A DNA stretch of 64,000 nucleotides from an uncultured Flavobacteriales bacterium (GCA_913063375.1 CAJXXR010000011.1:25125-89124), one strand, 5' to 3'; shown: positions 43,247 to 52,680, counted from the stretch's first letter. Program-made: numbers and translations. The notes: generated by a model not told the origin, from the sequence alone.

Positions 43247-45853
43247 TTAATCTAAATATCCTCTAAACGCTTCTAAAGCATCAGCTATCCCTCCAGGATT
43301 CTTACCTCCTGCAGTTGCAAAAGTGGCTTGACCACCTCCACCACCTTGAATATGGCGCCCTAATTCGCGAACAATAGTTCCCGCATTCAACCCTTTTTCC
43401 TCTGTAAGGTTTTTAGAAACCAAAACAGACAAGATTGCTTTCCCATCTTGATTAGCCGCTAATAAAGCAAATACGTTTTCCTGCTCTCTATCAATTTCAA
43501 AAAGTAGCGATTTCACAGATGCTGCATCCAAATCAACTTTCGCAGAAAGGAAGTTTATACCATTTACAGTTTCTATTTTCGCCATTAAATCCTGTTTAGC
43601 ATATTTAGCCTTTTCAACCAATAAGCCTTCGATTTGTTTTTTCAAACGGCTATTCTCCGTTTGCATATTTTCAATCGCTTTCAACGGATCCTGTACATTC
43701 TTTACTGTAGCTTTGATTTCATTCATCAAAGCATAATTCTTATCTAAGAATTCAAAAGCCTTTTGAGAAGTAATAGCCTCTATTCTTCTGATACCTGCTG
43801 CTACAGCACCTTCAGAAACAATTTTAAACAAACCTATTTCTGCTGTAGAATGTGTATGTGTACCTCCACAAAGCTCAATAGAATCCCCAAATTGGATCGT
43901 TCTTACCTTATCCCCATATTTTTCACCGAATAAAGCCATTGCTCCTTTCTCTTTAGCCGCTTCAATAGCTATAGCTCTATTTTCATCCAATTGGATATTC
44001 TCGCGAATCAAATGATTCACACGATCCTCCAATTGTTGTAATTCTTCAGCACTAACTCTAGAAAAATGAGAAAAGTCAAAGCGTAAATAATCCGAATTTA
44101 CCAAAGATCCTTTTTGTTCCACATGCGTTCCTAGCAACTCTCTCAATGCGAAATGCAATAGATGTGTTGCCGAGTGATTGGCTTCTGTAGACCTTCTCTT
44201 AGCTCCATCTACATTCGCAGAGAAACCAGCGTCAGCATTTACAGGAGCCTTGTCTGCATAATGTACAATTAGGTTGTTTTCTTTCTTGGTATCGAAGATA
44301 TTTATAGTCTCAGCACCATTTGAAAGCGTCCCTTTATCCCCTACTTGACCTCCACCTTCAGCATAAAACGGTGTTTGATCTAGTACAATTTGGAATAAGG
44401 TCTTTTTCTTTTGAACCACCTTACGGTACTTCATGATACGAACTTCAGTTGATAACTGGTCGTATCCTAAAAATTGAACTTCTGAATCTGGTTGTATTTG
44501 TACCCAATCATCAGCTGTGATAGCCGTTGCCTTTCTTGCTCTATCTTTCTGAGCCGTCAATGCAATTTGGAATCCAGCTTCATCAATTGTGAAACCTTTC
44601 TCCTGCGCTATCAACTTTGTTAAGTCAATTGGGAAACCAAAAGTATCGTATAACTCAAATGCTTTGTTTCCAGCAATATTTTTATCCGCACTGTTTGCCA
44701 TCATATTATCCAACAAACGAAGTCCTTTATCCAACGTTCTCAAGAATCCTTGTTCTTCTTCTTGAATAACCTTTTTGATCAATTCTTTTTGCTTAGGCAA
44801 TTCTGGGAACGTTGCACCCATTTGATCTGCCAAAATATCTGTCAATTCAAAGATGAATGCCTTCGATATATCCAAATGAGAATAGGCATAACGCACTGCT
44901 CTTCTTAGGATTCTACGGATAACATATCCGGCACCCGTATTAGAAGGTAACTGACCATCAGCAATCGCGAAACTTACCGCTCTACAGTGATCCGAAATTA
45001 CACGAATAGCAATGTCTGTTTTTTCATCTTCACCATATTTCACCCCTGCAACAGCAGCAATCTTCTGGATCAGTGGTTGGAATACATCCGTATCGTAATT
45101 TGAACCTACATCCTGTAAAATCCTAACCAAGCGCTCAAAACCTAAACCTGTATCAACATGTGTCTGAGGTAGGTTTTCCAAGCTTCCGTTAGCCTTACGG
45201 TTATATTGCATAAATACAAGATTCCAGATTTCAATTAAATCTGGATCATCCATATTTACTAGAGAGGCTCCATCCACTTTTGCACGCTCTTCATCAGATC
45301 GAAGGTCGATATGGATTTCAGAACAAGGCCCACAAGGTCCCGTTTCTCCCATCTCCCAGAAGTTGTCCTTCTTATTTCCATTCACAATATGAGATTCCGC
45401 TACAAGCGCTTTCCAAATATCAAAAGCTTCTTGATCGAAAGCCAAGTTTTCACTTTTATCACCTTCGAATACCGAAATATATAATCTAGACTTATCAATC
45501 TTATAAACTTCCGTCAATAATTCCCAAGCCCATTCGATAGCTTCCTTCTTGAAATAATCTCCAAAAGACCAGTTCCCCAACATCTCAAACATGGTATGGT
45601 GGTAAGAATCATATCCTACTTCCTCCAAGTCATTGTGTTTTCCAGAAACACGAAGACATTTTTGGGTATCTCCAATACGTGGAAATTCTATTTTCCCATG
45701 CCCAAGAAACATATCCTTAAACTGATTCATTCCTGCATTCGTAAACATCAATGTAGGGTCTCCCTTAATCACCATTGGTGCCGATGGAACGATTTGATGC
45801 CCCTTTGAAGCAAAAAAGTCTAGGAATTTCTGTCTGATTTCAACTGACTTCAT
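43247..45853 (-). CDS. alaS: alanyl-tRNA synthetase
   Basis: 868 residues from ATG at 45853 ([20 protein letters not shown]), the usual AlaS start; an upstream in-frame ATG at 45925 adds 24 residues unlike the family. Charges tRNA-Ala with alanine. Class II core motifs: [40 protein letters not shown] and [12 protein letters not shown]; the editing domain has [16 protein letters not shown] (HxxxH) and the distal [15 protein letters not shown] (CxxxH); the C-terminal glycine-rich domain ends [20 protein letters not shown]. Full length for the family. Divergent from the M23 peptidase gene, an arrangement frequent in Bacteroidota. Confidence 0.97.
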   Translation of the reverse strand: MKSVEIRQKFLDFFASKGHQIVPSAPMVIKGDPTLMFTNAGMNQFKDMFLGHGKIEFPRIGDTQKCLRVSGKHNDLEEVGYDSYHHTMFEMLGNWSFGDYFKKEAIEWAWELLTEVYKIDKSRLYISVFEGDKSENLAFDQEAFDIWKALVAESHIVNGNKKDNFWEMGETGPCGPCSEIHIDLRSDEERAKVDGASLVNMDDPDLIEIWNLVFMQYNRKANGSLENLPQTHVDTGLGFERLVRILQDVGSNYDTDVFQPLIQKIAAVAGVKYGEDEKTDIAIRVISDHCRAVSFAIADGQLPSNTGAGYVIRRILRRAVRYAYSHLDISKAFIFELTDILADQMGATFPELPKQKELIKKVIQEEEQGFLRTLDKGLRLLDNMMANSADKNIAGNKAFELYDTFGFPIDLTKLIAQEKGFTIDEAGFQIALTAQKDRARKATAITADDWVQIQPDSEVQFLGYDQLSTEVRIMKYRKVVQKKKTLFQIVLDQTPFYAEGGGQVGDKGTLSNGAETINIFDTKKENNLIVHYADKAPVNADAGFSANVDGAKRRSTEANHSATHLLHFALRELLGTHVEQKGSLVNSDYLRFDFSHFSRVSAEELQQLEDRVNHLIRENIQLDENRAIAIEAAKEKGAMALFGEKYGDKVRTIQFGDSIELCGGTHTHSTAEIGLFKIVSEGAVAAGIRRIEAITSQKAFEFLDKNYALMNEIKATVKNVQDPLKAIENMQTENSRLKKQIEGLLVEKAKYAKQDLMAKIETVNGINFLSAKVDLDAASVKSLLFEIDREQENVFALLAANQDGKAILSVLVSKNLTEEKGLNAGTIVRELGRHIQGGGGGQATFATAGGKNPGGIADALEAFRGYLD

Positions 45854-45963
45854 TTTGTTATATCTTTTTGATAATGTCTCTGTTAGACCACTCAAATTAA
45901 CTCCATTTAACCCATTTTCAAGCACTTAAGCAGTACCCAAAAACCCAATTTTAAAATTATTCG

Positions 45964-45971
45964 TATATTTG
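45964..45971 (+). promoter_or_regulatory. -7 element of the M23-MerR operon
   Basis: TATATTTG, exact match to TAnnTTTG, 75 bases before the start at 46046. Confidence 0.45.
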
Positions 45972-46045
45972 CCGAATCCTAATAGGGATTAACGAACGAA
46001 ATATGTGGTTAAACGAGGCCACAAATTTAGTTAAAAAACACGGGT

Positions 46046-47017
46046 ATGTCCAAAGAGAAATTTTATTACGATCCAAAGACCGATACTTATGTAAAAATTT
46101 ACAGAAGTAATAAGCGGAAATTTTTCCGTTTTTTCTTGTATTTGGGGAGTAGTGCAATGATGGCTACAGCAATGTTAGTTATCATATTTAAGTTTTTCGG
46201 ATCACCGAAAGAAATCCAATTGACAAGAGAATTGGAAAACATGAACCTTCAATACGACCTTTTGAATGAGGATATGGTTGAAGTGAATCATGTTTTGTCC
46301 GATATGCAAGATAGAGATGATAATATCTATCGTGTCATTTTCGAAGCAGAGCCTATTGATATATCTGTTAGAAATGCAGGATATGGTGGTGCCAGACGTT
46401 ACGAACAATACGAAGGGTTTGAAAATTCCGATCTGATTGTTGAAACGAAACAAAAGATCGACCGCATCACTAAAAAGATGTTGGTACAGTCCAAGTCATT
46501 GGATGAAGTTGTTACCATGACGAAAAACAAAGCCAAAATGGTTGCTTCTATTCCTGCCATTCAACCGGTAGCGAATAAAAACCTTAAAAGAATGGCTTCT
46601 GGATATGGATATAGAATTCACCCTGTATACAAAACGCGTAAGCTACATACAGGAATGGACTTCTCTGCACCAAAAGGAACACCTATCTACGCTACAGGAG
46701 ATGGTAAAGTATCTAAGGTAAAACGCTCAAGAAGAGGATATGGAAATATCGTAAAGATAGAACATGGATACGGCTACGAGACTTTTTACGCGCATATGGA
46801 TCGCTTTATTGTAAAACGTGGTCAAAAGGTAAAAAGAGGTGATATTATTGGTTTTATAGGTAGCACAGGAACCTCCACGGCTCCTCACCTACACTATGAA
46901 GTAATCAAAAATAATAGAAAGGTAAATCCAGTAAACTATTATTTCAATGATTTAAGCCCTGAAGAATACGATTTAATGATTAAATTAGCTTCTCAAGAAA
47001 ATCAATCGTTTGATTAA
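46046..47017 (+). CDS. M23 family metallopeptidase, membrane-anchored
   Basis: 323 residues. A short cytoplasmic N-terminus (YYDPKTDTYVKIYRSNKRKF) is followed by one membrane span (about 29-50, FFLYLGSSAMMATAMLVIIF), a coiled-coil region (about 55-95 and 130-165) and the M23/LytM domain (about 185-300): GYGYRIHPVYKTRKLHTGMD (zinc His and Asp), GDGKVSKVKRSRRGYGNIVK, YAHMDR and PHLHYEV (HxH). It should cut peptidoglycan peptide bridges in the periplasm or act as a regulator like NlpD/MepM. Its stop overlaps the MerR start (TAATG), a pair conserved in Bacteroidota as I recall. Confidence 0.9.
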   Translation: MSKEKFYYDPKTDTYVKIYRSNKRKFFRFFLYLGSSAMMATAMLVIIFKFFGSPKEIQLTRELENMNLQYDLLNEDMVEVNHVLSDMQDRDDNIYRVIFEAEPIDISVRNAGYGGARRYEQYEGFENSDLIVETKQKIDRITKKMLVQSKSLDEVVTMTKNKAKMVASIPAIQPVANKNLKRMASGYGYRIHPVYKTRKLHTGMDFSAPKGTPIYATGDGKVSKVKRSRRGYGNIVKIEHGYGYETFYAHMDRFIVKRGQKVKRGDIIGFIGSTGTSTAPHLHYEVIKNNRKVNPVNYYFNDLSPEEYDLMIKLASQENQSFD

Positions 47018-47361
47018 TGACTGAAGCCAATACAATCGAAAAAAAATATTACGGAATTAGCGAGGTGTCCAATATGCTTGGAGTAAACACCTCGCTTTTG
47101 CGTTTTTGGGAAAAAGAATTCCCCAACTATATCAAGCCCAAAAAGAATAAAAAAGGGAACCGATACTACACCCTTAAAGATATAGAGCAACTCAAGCTTA
47201 TCTACTACCTCGTAAAAGAGCGTGGCTTTACCTTAGAAGGAGCCAAAAAGAAATTGCGCAACAATCCTGAGGATACCATCAAGAATGCTGCTATTGTGGC
47301 CGAATTGAAGAAAATGCGTCGGGTATTGTCCGATTTGAGAGATGAGTTTCCCGTGAAATAA
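47017..47361 (+). CDS. MerR family transcriptional regulator
   Basis: 114 residues. The winged helix-turn-helix of MerR is at 10-80: YYGISEVSNMLGVNTSLLRF, WEKEFPNYIKPKKNKKGNRY, YTLKDIEQLKLIYYLVKERG and FTLEGAKKKLRNN. The C-terminus is a short helix (AAIVAELKKMRRVLSDLRDE) that can dimerise; no ligand domain or metal-binding cysteines, as is normal for the short Bacteroidota MerR that accompanies the M23 peptidase. Coupled by TAATG overlap. Its 3' end (47302-47361) recurs in degenerate form at 47590-47647 and 48332-48375. Confidence 0.88.
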   Translation: MTEANTIEKKYYGISEVSNMLGVNTSLLRFWEKEFPNYIKPKKNKKGNRYYTLKDIEQLKLIYYLVKERGFTLEGAKKKLRNNPEDTIKNAAIVAELKKMRRVLSDLRDEFPVK

Positions 47362-47369
47362 CCAAACCA

Positions 47370-47528
47370 ATGGAAGCAATTGTTGGAGCAATCTATGAGT
47401 TTATACTCTATATTATTATCGAAATCCTATTTGAAGTCATCCTAGTGGGGATCTATCGCTTAATAAAAAAAGGCCTTCGTAAACTTTGGAACTTACTACT
47501 AGGAATAATAAAATTTGCTAAACCTTAA
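47370..47528 (+). CDS. small membrane protein, 52 aa
   Basis: A short ORF starting nine bases after the MerR stop: MEAIVGAIYEFILYIIIEIL, then FEVILVGIYRLIKKGLRKLW, then NLLLGIIKFAKP. Residues 4-28 form a hydrophobic helix with two Glu, followed by a basic amphipathic helix, as in small membrane-associated proteins. Close spacing suggests cotranscription with the M23-MerR pair. No family recognised, but codon use and architecture favour a real gene. Confidence 0.5.
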   Translation: MEAIVGAIYEFILYIIIEILFEVILVGIYRLIKKGLRKLWNLLLGIIKFAKP

Positions 47529-47589
47529 AGGTCGTTCCACTATTTTATTATCTCTCCCTTCTCAATACAACCCACATAATGACATCCTC

Positions 47590-47647
47590 AATTGAAAAAA
47601 ATGACGCTCGTATTTTCAATTTGAGAGACGCGTATCCAGTGAAATTA
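47590..47647 (+). pseudogene. degenerate copy of the MerR gene 3' end (copy 2)
   Basis: AATTGAAAAAAATG, GTATTTTC, ATTTGAGAGACGCGTATCC and GTGAAATTA align in order and spacing with AATTGAAGAAAATG, GTATTGTC, ATTTGAGAGATGAGTTTCC and GTGAAATAA at the end of the MerR gene. Even the reading frame is similar (FNLRDAYPVK against LSDLRDEFPVK). The homology stops at the gene end. A TTAATTGG/CCAATTAA inverted repeat follows at 47651-47673. Confidence 0.6.
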
Positions 47648-47696
47648 GAGTTAATTGGCAATTATCCAATTAAAAAAAATTGCTTACCTTTTTCTT

Positions 47697-48311
47697 ATGA
47701 AAAATTTAATCCTTCTAATTTCAATATTCATTAGTATCTGCACCTTTGCTCAAGAAGGTTCTCGAACTTTCATTAATGAATGCCATTTATCACTTAATCA
47801 GACAAGGTACCAATCAGACAATTATTCTAACCAAATCGGAATTGGAATAAAGATCTATGACACTATAAAACATAAAAAAAATAGGACTGTTTCTATCGGA
47901 TTTGAATATTCCCTACTACGTTATGGAAAGGATAAATTCATTTCATATTCTGGAAGAACAATTGATAGAGATATTGAAAATACCAACCATTACCTCAACC
48001 TATCTATCAACTACAGATATTATTTGGGAATTAATAAGCGGTTTATATTTGAATTTGCCCCATACTTTGGCTACCTAATTGATTCAAATAGAATTGGAAC
48101 ACGAACCTCCATTCCACCGTTTGGACCTTCTACAACGGAAAGGCAAAAGATTGACAGAGTGCATACCCATACCTTGGGACTACAAGTTGGAATGGGTATC
48201 AAAATCCCAAAAGGGAAATATGATTTAATTATTTTACCAAGCTATCGATTAAGCATTTCTGAGAACCATATCAATTTTGCAATTGGAATAAATAGAAAAT
48301 TGATTCAATAA
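47697..48311 (+). CDS. small outer-membrane beta-barrel protein
   Basis: 204 residues from ATG at 47697 (MKNLILLISIFISICTFAQ, signal peptide); the frame also opens at 47655, but that part is non-coding. The mature sequence has amphipathic strands IGIGIKIYDTIKHKKNRTVS, IGFEYSLLRYGKDKF, LNLSINYRYYLGINKRFIFE, FAPYFGYLID and TLGLQVGMGIKIPKGKYDLI, ending FAIGINRKLIQ, as in 8-stranded barrels. It lies between two degenerate copies of the MerR 3' end, so it was probably inserted or duplicated with them. Function unknown. Confidence 0.6.
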   Translation: MKNLILLISIFISICTFAQEGSRTFINECHLSLNQTRYQSDNYSNQIGIGIKIYDTIKHKKNRTVSIGFEYSLLRYGKDKFISYSGRTIDRDIENTNHYLNLSINYRYYLGINKRFIFEFAPYFGYLIDSNRIGTRTSIPPFGPSTTERQKIDRVHTHTLGLQVGMGIKIPKGKYDLIILPSYRLSISENHINFAIGINRKLIQ

Positions 48312-48331
48312 AAATCAATCCTATCGTTACT

Positions 48332-48375
48332 GAGTTGAAGAAGATGTAGAGTATTACCATCTCCCTGTGAAATAA
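48332..48375 (+). pseudogene. degenerate copy of the MerR gene 3' end (copy 3)
   Basis: GAGTTGAAGAAGATG, then GTATTACC and, after a deletion of about 12 bases, CTCCCTGTGAAATAA, matching GAATTGAAGAAAATG, GTATTGTCC and TTTCCCGTGAAATAA of the MerR gene. Shorter and more decayed than copy 2. Confidence 0.5.
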
Positions 48376-48510
48376 TTGATTTGGCTATACCAAGTTAGTT
48401 TGGTGTAATATTCAATGTTGTGATCACAACCTCCTCAGGAATAAATTGCAATCCATATTTTTCATATTATTTTATTTAATCTAAGTTATTATTAAGAAGT
48501 AAATGTAAAT

Positions 48511-48543
48511 AAAAAAAGCGCAACCTTTAAAAGGTTGCGCTTT
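48511..48543 (-). terminator. fabD terminator
   Basis: GCGCAACC pairs with GGTTGCGC, extended by AAA/TTT; on the minus strand a T-run of seven follows, 25 bases past the fabD stop. Confidence 0.85.
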
Positions 48544-48567
48544 CCATACTATTTTATTTAAAGAAGA

Positions 48568-49449
48568 CTAGATAGCCGCAGATTCCGTAGGAATACTTCT
48601 ATCAACTTTCTTCACCAATCCTTGCAATACTTTACCTGGTCCAACTTCCGTAAATGAACTTACACCATCTTCTAGCATTTGCTTTACAGTCTGAGTCCAT
48701 CTTACTGGAGCAGTCAACTGAGCAATAAGGTTAGACTTGATCGTTTCAGGATCTGTAATAGCACTAGCTGTTACATTTTGATAAATCGGGCAACTAGGAG
48801 CTGTGAATGGCGTTGCTGCGATAGCTGCTGCCAATTCTTCTCTTGCTGGTTCCATCAATGGAGAATGGAAAGCTCCACCTACTGGTAAAACCAAAGCTCT
48901 TCTTGCTCCAGCTTCTTTCATCTTTTCACAGGCTGCTTCAATAGCGGCTACTTCCCCAGAAATTACCAACTGACCAGGACAGTTATAGTTTGCAGCAACA
49001 ACAACTCCATCAATCTCATTACAGATATTTTCTACAACAGCATCCTCTAGACCAAGAACAGCCGCCATAGTAGAAGGTTTCATCTCACATGCTTTTTGCA
49101 TAGCTTGAGCACGTTGAGAGACCAATTTCAATCCATCTTCAAAACTCATAGCCCCAGCAGCAACCAATGCAGAAAACTCACCCAAAGAGTGACCTGCAAC
49201 AGCTTCAGGTTGGAAAGCATCTCCTAAGGTTTTAGCCAAAATTACAGAATGCAAAAAGATAGCAGGTTGCGTCACCTTTGTTTGCTTCAATTCTTCAGCT
49301 GTACCCGCAAACATCATATCCTTTATATTGAACCCAAGGATTTCATTCGCTTGTTCAAAAAGAGCTTTAGCCGCTGCAGAATTATCATACAGGTCTTGCC
49401 CCATTCCTACAAATTGGGCTCCTTGCCCTGGAAATACATATGCTTTCAT
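48568..49449 (-). CDS. fabD: malonyl-CoA:ACP acyltransferase
   Basis: 293 residues. Transfers malonyl from CoA to acyl carrier protein for fatty acid synthesis, cytoplasmic. VFPGQGAQFVGMGQDLYD is the N-terminal signature, VAGHSLGEFSALVAAGAM holds the nucleophilic Ser (GHSLGE), SQRAQAMQKACE the conserved Arg, GAFHSPLMEPA the catalytic His, and VGPGKVLQGLVKK the end. Length typical. ADP and ACP genes of the pathway are not adjacent. folE lies 33 bases upstream on the same strand, so they may be cotranscribed. Confidence 0.95.
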   Translation of the reverse strand: MKAYVFPGQGAQFVGMGQDLYDNSAAAKALFEQANEILGFNIKDMMFAGTAEELKQTKVTQPAIFLHSVILAKTLGDAFQPEAVAGHSLGEFSALVAAGAMSFEDGLKLVSQRAQAMQKACEMKPSTMAAVLGLEDAVVENICNEIDGVVVAANYNCPGQLVISGEVAAIEAACEKMKEAGARRALVLPVGGAFHSPLMEPAREELAAAIAATPFTAPSCPIYQNVTASAITDPETIKSNLIAQLTAPVRWTQTVKQMLEDGVSSFTEVGPGKVLQGLVKKVDRSIPTESAAI

Positions 49450-49482
49450 ATTATTTGTTTTTATTCCTTTATTGATCTATAA

Positions 49483-50079
49483 CTAAGATAAATCACTTGA
49501 AATTAATCTTAAAAACTCTAATCTTGTTTTTTCCTCTTTCAAGAATAATCCTGAAAAAGCAGAAGTTGTTGTCGTAGAATTTTGCTTTTCCACACCACGC
49601 ATTTGCATACACATATGACTTGCCTCAATGACAACCGCTACCCCTTTTGGATCCAAGGTATCTTGAATACAATCACGAATTTGATTTGTCAAACGCTCTT
49701 GTACTTGAAGCCTTCTTGAAAAAGCATCCACAATACGTGGTAATTTGCTCAAACCAACAATCTTCCCTTTTGGAATATAGGCAATATGTGCCTTCCCAAA
49801 AAATGGAATCATATGGTGCTCACACATACTGTAAAGCTCTATACTCTTCACAATAACCATTTGATTATAATCCTCATCAAATGTTGCAGAACTCAAAATC
49901 TCTTTTGGATCTTGATTATATCCCTTAGTCAAAAATTGCATTGCCTTAGCAACTCTTTCAGGAGTCTTAAGCAAGCCATCTCTGTTTATGTCCTCACCCA
50001 ACTCCTCCAATAAAGCAGTGTACAATTTGGCGATTCTTTCCGTCTTTTCGACTGGATATTTATATTCTAAATTCTCCAT
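49483..50079 (-). CDS. folE: GTP cyclohydrolase I
   Basis: 198 residues, type FolE1. Converts GTP to 7,8-dihydroneopterin triphosphate, precursor of folate, biopterin and queuosine. Zinc ligands and signature: [20 protein letters not shown] (Cys, His, His) and [19 protein letters not shown] (third Cys); [20 protein letters not shown] holds the conserved helix. Length is normal for bacteria. queD is 16 bases upstream on the same strand, so the two form an operon directing the dihydroneopterin product to a PTPS/QueD enzyme. Confidence 0.96.
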   Translation of the reverse strand: MENLEYKYPVEKTERIAKLYTALLEELGEDINRDGLLKTPERVAKAMQFLTKGYNQDPKEILSSATFDEDYNQMVIVKSIELYSMCEHHMIPFFGKAHIAYIPKGKIVGLSKLPRIVDAFSRRLQVQERLTNQIRDCIQDTLDPKGVAVVIEASHMCMQMRGVEKQNSTTTTSAFSGLFLKEEKTRLEFLRLISSDLS

Positions 50080-50095
50080 CCTTATCTAACCTTTA

Positions 50096-50509
50096 CTAAG
50101 CACCGTAGTACTCAACATAGTTGTTTTCTGTTTCTACCAACTTTATACAATGTAATATGGCTCCTGCAGTTTTTACATCTGCTTCTAATTGATGCCAAAT
50201 TTCATAAGCCAACACTTCCGTACTAGCTATCTTACCTTGCATAAAGTCCACTTCCAAATTAATGTTCTTATGATCCATTTTATCAATGATCTTAGCCTTT
50301 ACAAGCTTACTCAGACCCTTCAAGTTCAATACAAATCCCGTTTCTGGATCAATATCTCCCTTTATAGTGACAAATAATTCATAATTATGACCGTGCCAAT
50401 TAGGATTGGAACATGCTCCGAAAAATTCCCTATTTTTTTCTGGAGACCAGTCATTTCTTTCTAATTTATGGGCAGAAGAAAAACGTTCTCTCCTAGTTAT
50501 GTATAACAT
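50096..50509 (-). CDS. queD: 6-carboxytetrahydropterin synthase / PTPS family protein
   Basis: 137 residues of the T-fold. RERFSSAHKLERNDWSPEKN supplies the first zinc His, CSNPNWHGHNYELFVTIKG the catalytic Cys and the HGH zinc pair, GFVLNLKGLSKLVKAKIIDK and MDHKNIN the family core, and LVETENNYVEYYG the pterin-binding Glu. Members make 6-carboxytetrahydropterin (queuosine path) or 6-pyruvoyltetrahydropterin; in bacteria with folE next to it the queuosine role is usual, but queC/queE are not in view. An exact -7 element (TATCTTTG, minus, 50528-50535) starts the queD-folE operon. Confidence 0.88.
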   Translation of the reverse strand: MLYITRRERFSSAHKLERNDWSPEKNREFFGACSNPNWHGHNYELFVTIKGDIDPETGFVLNLKGLSKLVKAKIIDKMDHKNINLEVDFMQGKIASTEVLAYEIWHQLEADVKTAGAILHCIKLVETENNYVEYYGA

Positions 50510-50527
50510 AAAATTAAAATTACGTCA

Positions 50528-50535
50528 CAAAGATA
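50528..50535 (-). promoter_or_regulatory. -7 element of the queD-folE operon
   Basis: Minus-strand TATCTTTG, an exact TAnnTTTG match 19 bases before the queD ATG. Confidence 0.5.
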
Positions 50536-50634
50536 AACTTTTCCTCCACTTCTAATTTAACTCATTCAGTAAATGATTCTTTAACTGTATTTCAGGATAA
50601 TTTGTAATTTAGCAGTATAAAATAAATTCATACC

Positions 50635-51606
50635 ATGATTGTAATAACTGGAGCAGCAGGATTTATTCCTAGTGTCTTGATAACAAGACTAAACGAGAGA
50701 AAATACACCGATTTAGTTTTGGTTGATGATTTCAGTAGAGCGGATCGCGTGAACAACTACAAAGAGAAAGATTTCAATTCCCTAGTGGAACGCAACGAAT
50801 TCATGGCTTGGTTTGATTCCAATCACGAAAAGGTTGATTTTATTATTCACCTTGGAGCTAGAACAGATACTTCAGAGCAAGATGTCGAATTATTCAACCG
50901 TCTAAACCTTAACTACACCAAGGATATCTGGAATAAATGTATCCAATACGACATCCCATTAATTTATGCTTCTTCAGCTGCAACATACGGTAATGGAGAG
51001 GAAGGGTTTGACGATAACCATACCGGTATTCCAAATCTAAAACCGATGAACCCTTATGGACAATCCAAACAAGATTTTGATGTTTGGGCATTGGCACAGG
51101 AAAAACAACCTAAATTTTGGGCTGGACTAAAATTCTTCAATGTATATGGTCCGAATGAGTTTCATAAAGGAAGAATGGCCTCTGTCATTTTCCATGCCTT
51201 CAAGCAAGTTAAAAAGCAAGGGTATATGAACCTATTCAGATCCCATAGAGACGATTATGAAAACGGTCAACAACTTAGGGATTTTATCTATGTAAAAGAT
51301 TTAGCCGATGTTATAATCTTCTTAATGGAAATGGCCAACCCAGAACACAATGGAATTTACAATTTGGGTACGGGTAAAGCGCGTTCTTTTTACGACTTAG
51401 TATCATCAACCCAAGATGCTATGGGCATGGATAGAGATATCCGTTTTATCGACATTCCAGAGGATATTCGCTATACATATCAGTATTTTACAGAGGCAAA
51501 AATGTCTAAATTACGGAATGCTGGATTTACAAAAAACTTCAACTCCCTAGAACAAGGAGTCTTAGACTATGTTCAAAATTATCTTATCCCTAACAAGTAC
51601 TATTAA
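50635..51606 (+). CDS. hldD: ADP-L-glycero-D-manno-heptose 6-epimerase
   Basis: 323 residues, extended SDR fold. Epimerises ADP-D-glycero- to ADP-L-glycero-D-manno-heptose for LPS core. Features: NADP-binding ITGAAGFIPS (5-13), VLVDDFSRADRVNNY, FIIHLGARTDTSEQD, catalytic Ser in YASSAATYGNG (about 111-121), YxxxK as YGQSK (141-145), FFNVYGPNEFHKGRMASV and LRDFIYVKDLADVI. All are HldD-like, but the third Gly of GxxGxxG is Pro12 (codon CCT). The signalling operon starts 45 bases downstream on the same strand. Confidence 0.9.
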   Translation: MIVITGAAGFIPSVLITRLNERKYTDLVLVDDFSRADRVNNYKEKDFNSLVERNEFMAWFDSNHEKVDFIIHLGARTDTSEQDVELFNRLNLNYTKDIWNKCIQYDIPLIYASSAATYGNGEEGFDDNHTGIPNLKPMNPYGQSKQDFDVWALAQEKQPKFWAGLKFFNVYGPNEFHKGRMASVIFHAFKQVKKQGYMNLFRSHRDDYENGQQLRDFIYVKDLADVIIFLMEMANPEHNGIYNLGTGKARSFYDLVSSTQDAMGMDRDIRFIDIPEDIRYTYQYFTEAKMSKLRNAGFTKNFNSLEQGVLDYVQNYLIPNKYY

Positions 51607-51651
51607 TTAAAAACTTATATACCTTCAATCTAGCGACAATCAACACGTTAG

Positions 51652-52299
51652 ATGAAGAAAGTATTTAAATTTTTACTTATTGGCCTATTCCTATATGCAA
51701 CCTTTGTTGTATATGAGCAGTACAAAAGAGTCCACCCTCCAGTGGACTTTTCGTACTCCATACCAACCGAAATAGACTCCAATTATCACGCAATAATAAA
51801 GCTGAATAATTACTACGATTTATGTTTCGAGGTTGAATCCTTGGCGCAAAAATTTTGGTACGATAATCTGATCAATATTCAAGCGGATCAACAAACCTAC
51901 CCCATTGCTTTAACTGCACGCAGAAAACACCTCCAAAAACTACGAATTATAAAAGCTATTGAGAAAGACCTCATTCAGTCCAAAAGCTTCAAAAATAAGG
52001 GCTACACCAATTTTGACATTAAAAAAATTGAGCAAGTTGGCCTTCAGAATTTCCTCCAAGCAGAAAAAGAGCTGTTTTTCCAAGAAGGCTTGAATATTCT
52101 AGCGGAGAAAGGACAATATTCACGTCTTATTTATTTTACGCAAGTCCAACTAAATCTTAAAGGATTCACCATAAAGGAAGATGGCATTTTCAATTTAGAA
52201 ACAGAAAATGCACTTGCCAGCTACCAAAAATCCATCAACCATTTACCTACGGGATTATTGGACCAATATACCTTCAGAAAATTAGTTAAAACTCCTTAA
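51652..52299 (+). CDS. membrane-anchored protein with C-terminal peptidoglycan-binding-like domain
   Basis: 215 residues. One N-terminal membrane segment (FKFLLIGLFLYATFVVYEQY) leads to an extracytoplasmic domain rich in Lys, Tyr and Gln. The last 60 residues (YFTQVQLNLKGFTIKEDGIF, NLETENALASYQKSINHLPT, GLLDQYTFRKLV) match the PG_binding_1 three-helix fold, with the pattern VQ..L...GF...DG.F...T..A...YQ.......G..D..T...L. It is the first gene after hldD and precedes the coiled-coil gene by 12 bases. Likely tethers the system to the cell wall. A middle segment (about 75-155) has no recognised domain. Confidence 0.65.
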   Translation: MKKVFKFLLIGLFLYATFVVYEQYKRVHPPVDFSYSIPTEIDSNYHAIIKLNNYYDLCFEVESLAQKFWYDNLINIQADQQTYPIALTARRKHLQKLRIIKAIEKDLIQSKSFKNKGYTNFDIKKIEQVGLQNFLQAEKELFFQEGLNILAEKGQYSRLIYFTQVQLNLKGFTIKEDGIFNLETENALASYQKSINHLPTGLLDQYTFRKLVKTP

Positions 52300-52311
52300 C
52301 AGCCTAACAAA

Positions 52312-52671
52312 ATGTCAGAAAAGCCACTAAACGAAAGTACTCAACCTTTGAAAGAGGAAAACTTAGCACATTCCAAAATTGATGTAATCAAAGAGCTAAT
52401 CTTTGGAAACAATATGAAAGAATATGCGCATGAATTCAATGAGATAAAATCACTTATCGCGCAGAATAAAGAACAAACAGACCATAATCTCTCAGAAGCC
52501 AAAAATGACATCTTTGATGCTTTAGAAGAATTCAGAAAAGACATGAATAGACAGTTAGATGAGCTCCAACTAAACATGAATAGAGAGATTGACAGATTGG
52601 ACGACATAAAAACAGATCGCTCATTATTGGTCAACCTATTTTCTGATATGGCAAAAAAAATAGAAGGTTAA
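52312..52671 (+). CDS. coiled-coil protein of the GTPase/kinase operon
   Basis: 119 residues, no export signal. Residues about 25-105 are a continuous helix with heptads of hydrophobic residues (KIDVIKELIFGNNMKEYAHE, FNEIKSLIAQNKEQTDHNLS, EAKNDIFDALEEFRKDMNRQ, LDELQLNMNREIDRLDDIKT). The charged, Glu/Lys/Asp-rich composition is typical of a scaffold. It ends with SLLVNLFSDMAKKIEG. Nine bases separate it from the Roadblock-like gene. No family recognised; a linker or assembly factor is my inference. Confidence 0.6.
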   Translation: MSEKPLNESTQPLKEENLAHSKIDVIKELIFGNNMKEYAHEFNEIKSLIAQNKEQTDHNLSEAKNDIFDALEEFRKDMNRQLDELQLNMNREIDRLDDIKTDRSLLVNLFSDMAKKIEG

Positions 52672-52680
52672 GCCAATTTC

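Noticed and set aside
47587..47625. A hairpin CTCAATTGAAAA/TTTTCAATTTGAG
   Set aside because: It falls in the degenerate MerR copy, so its pairing is more likely a by-product of that sequence than an independent element.
47579..47731. A 50-codon frame across the second MerR-end copy
   Set aside because: Its similarity to the MerR C-terminus is explained by the duplicated 3' end, and it overlaps the signal peptide of the barrel gene in another frame.
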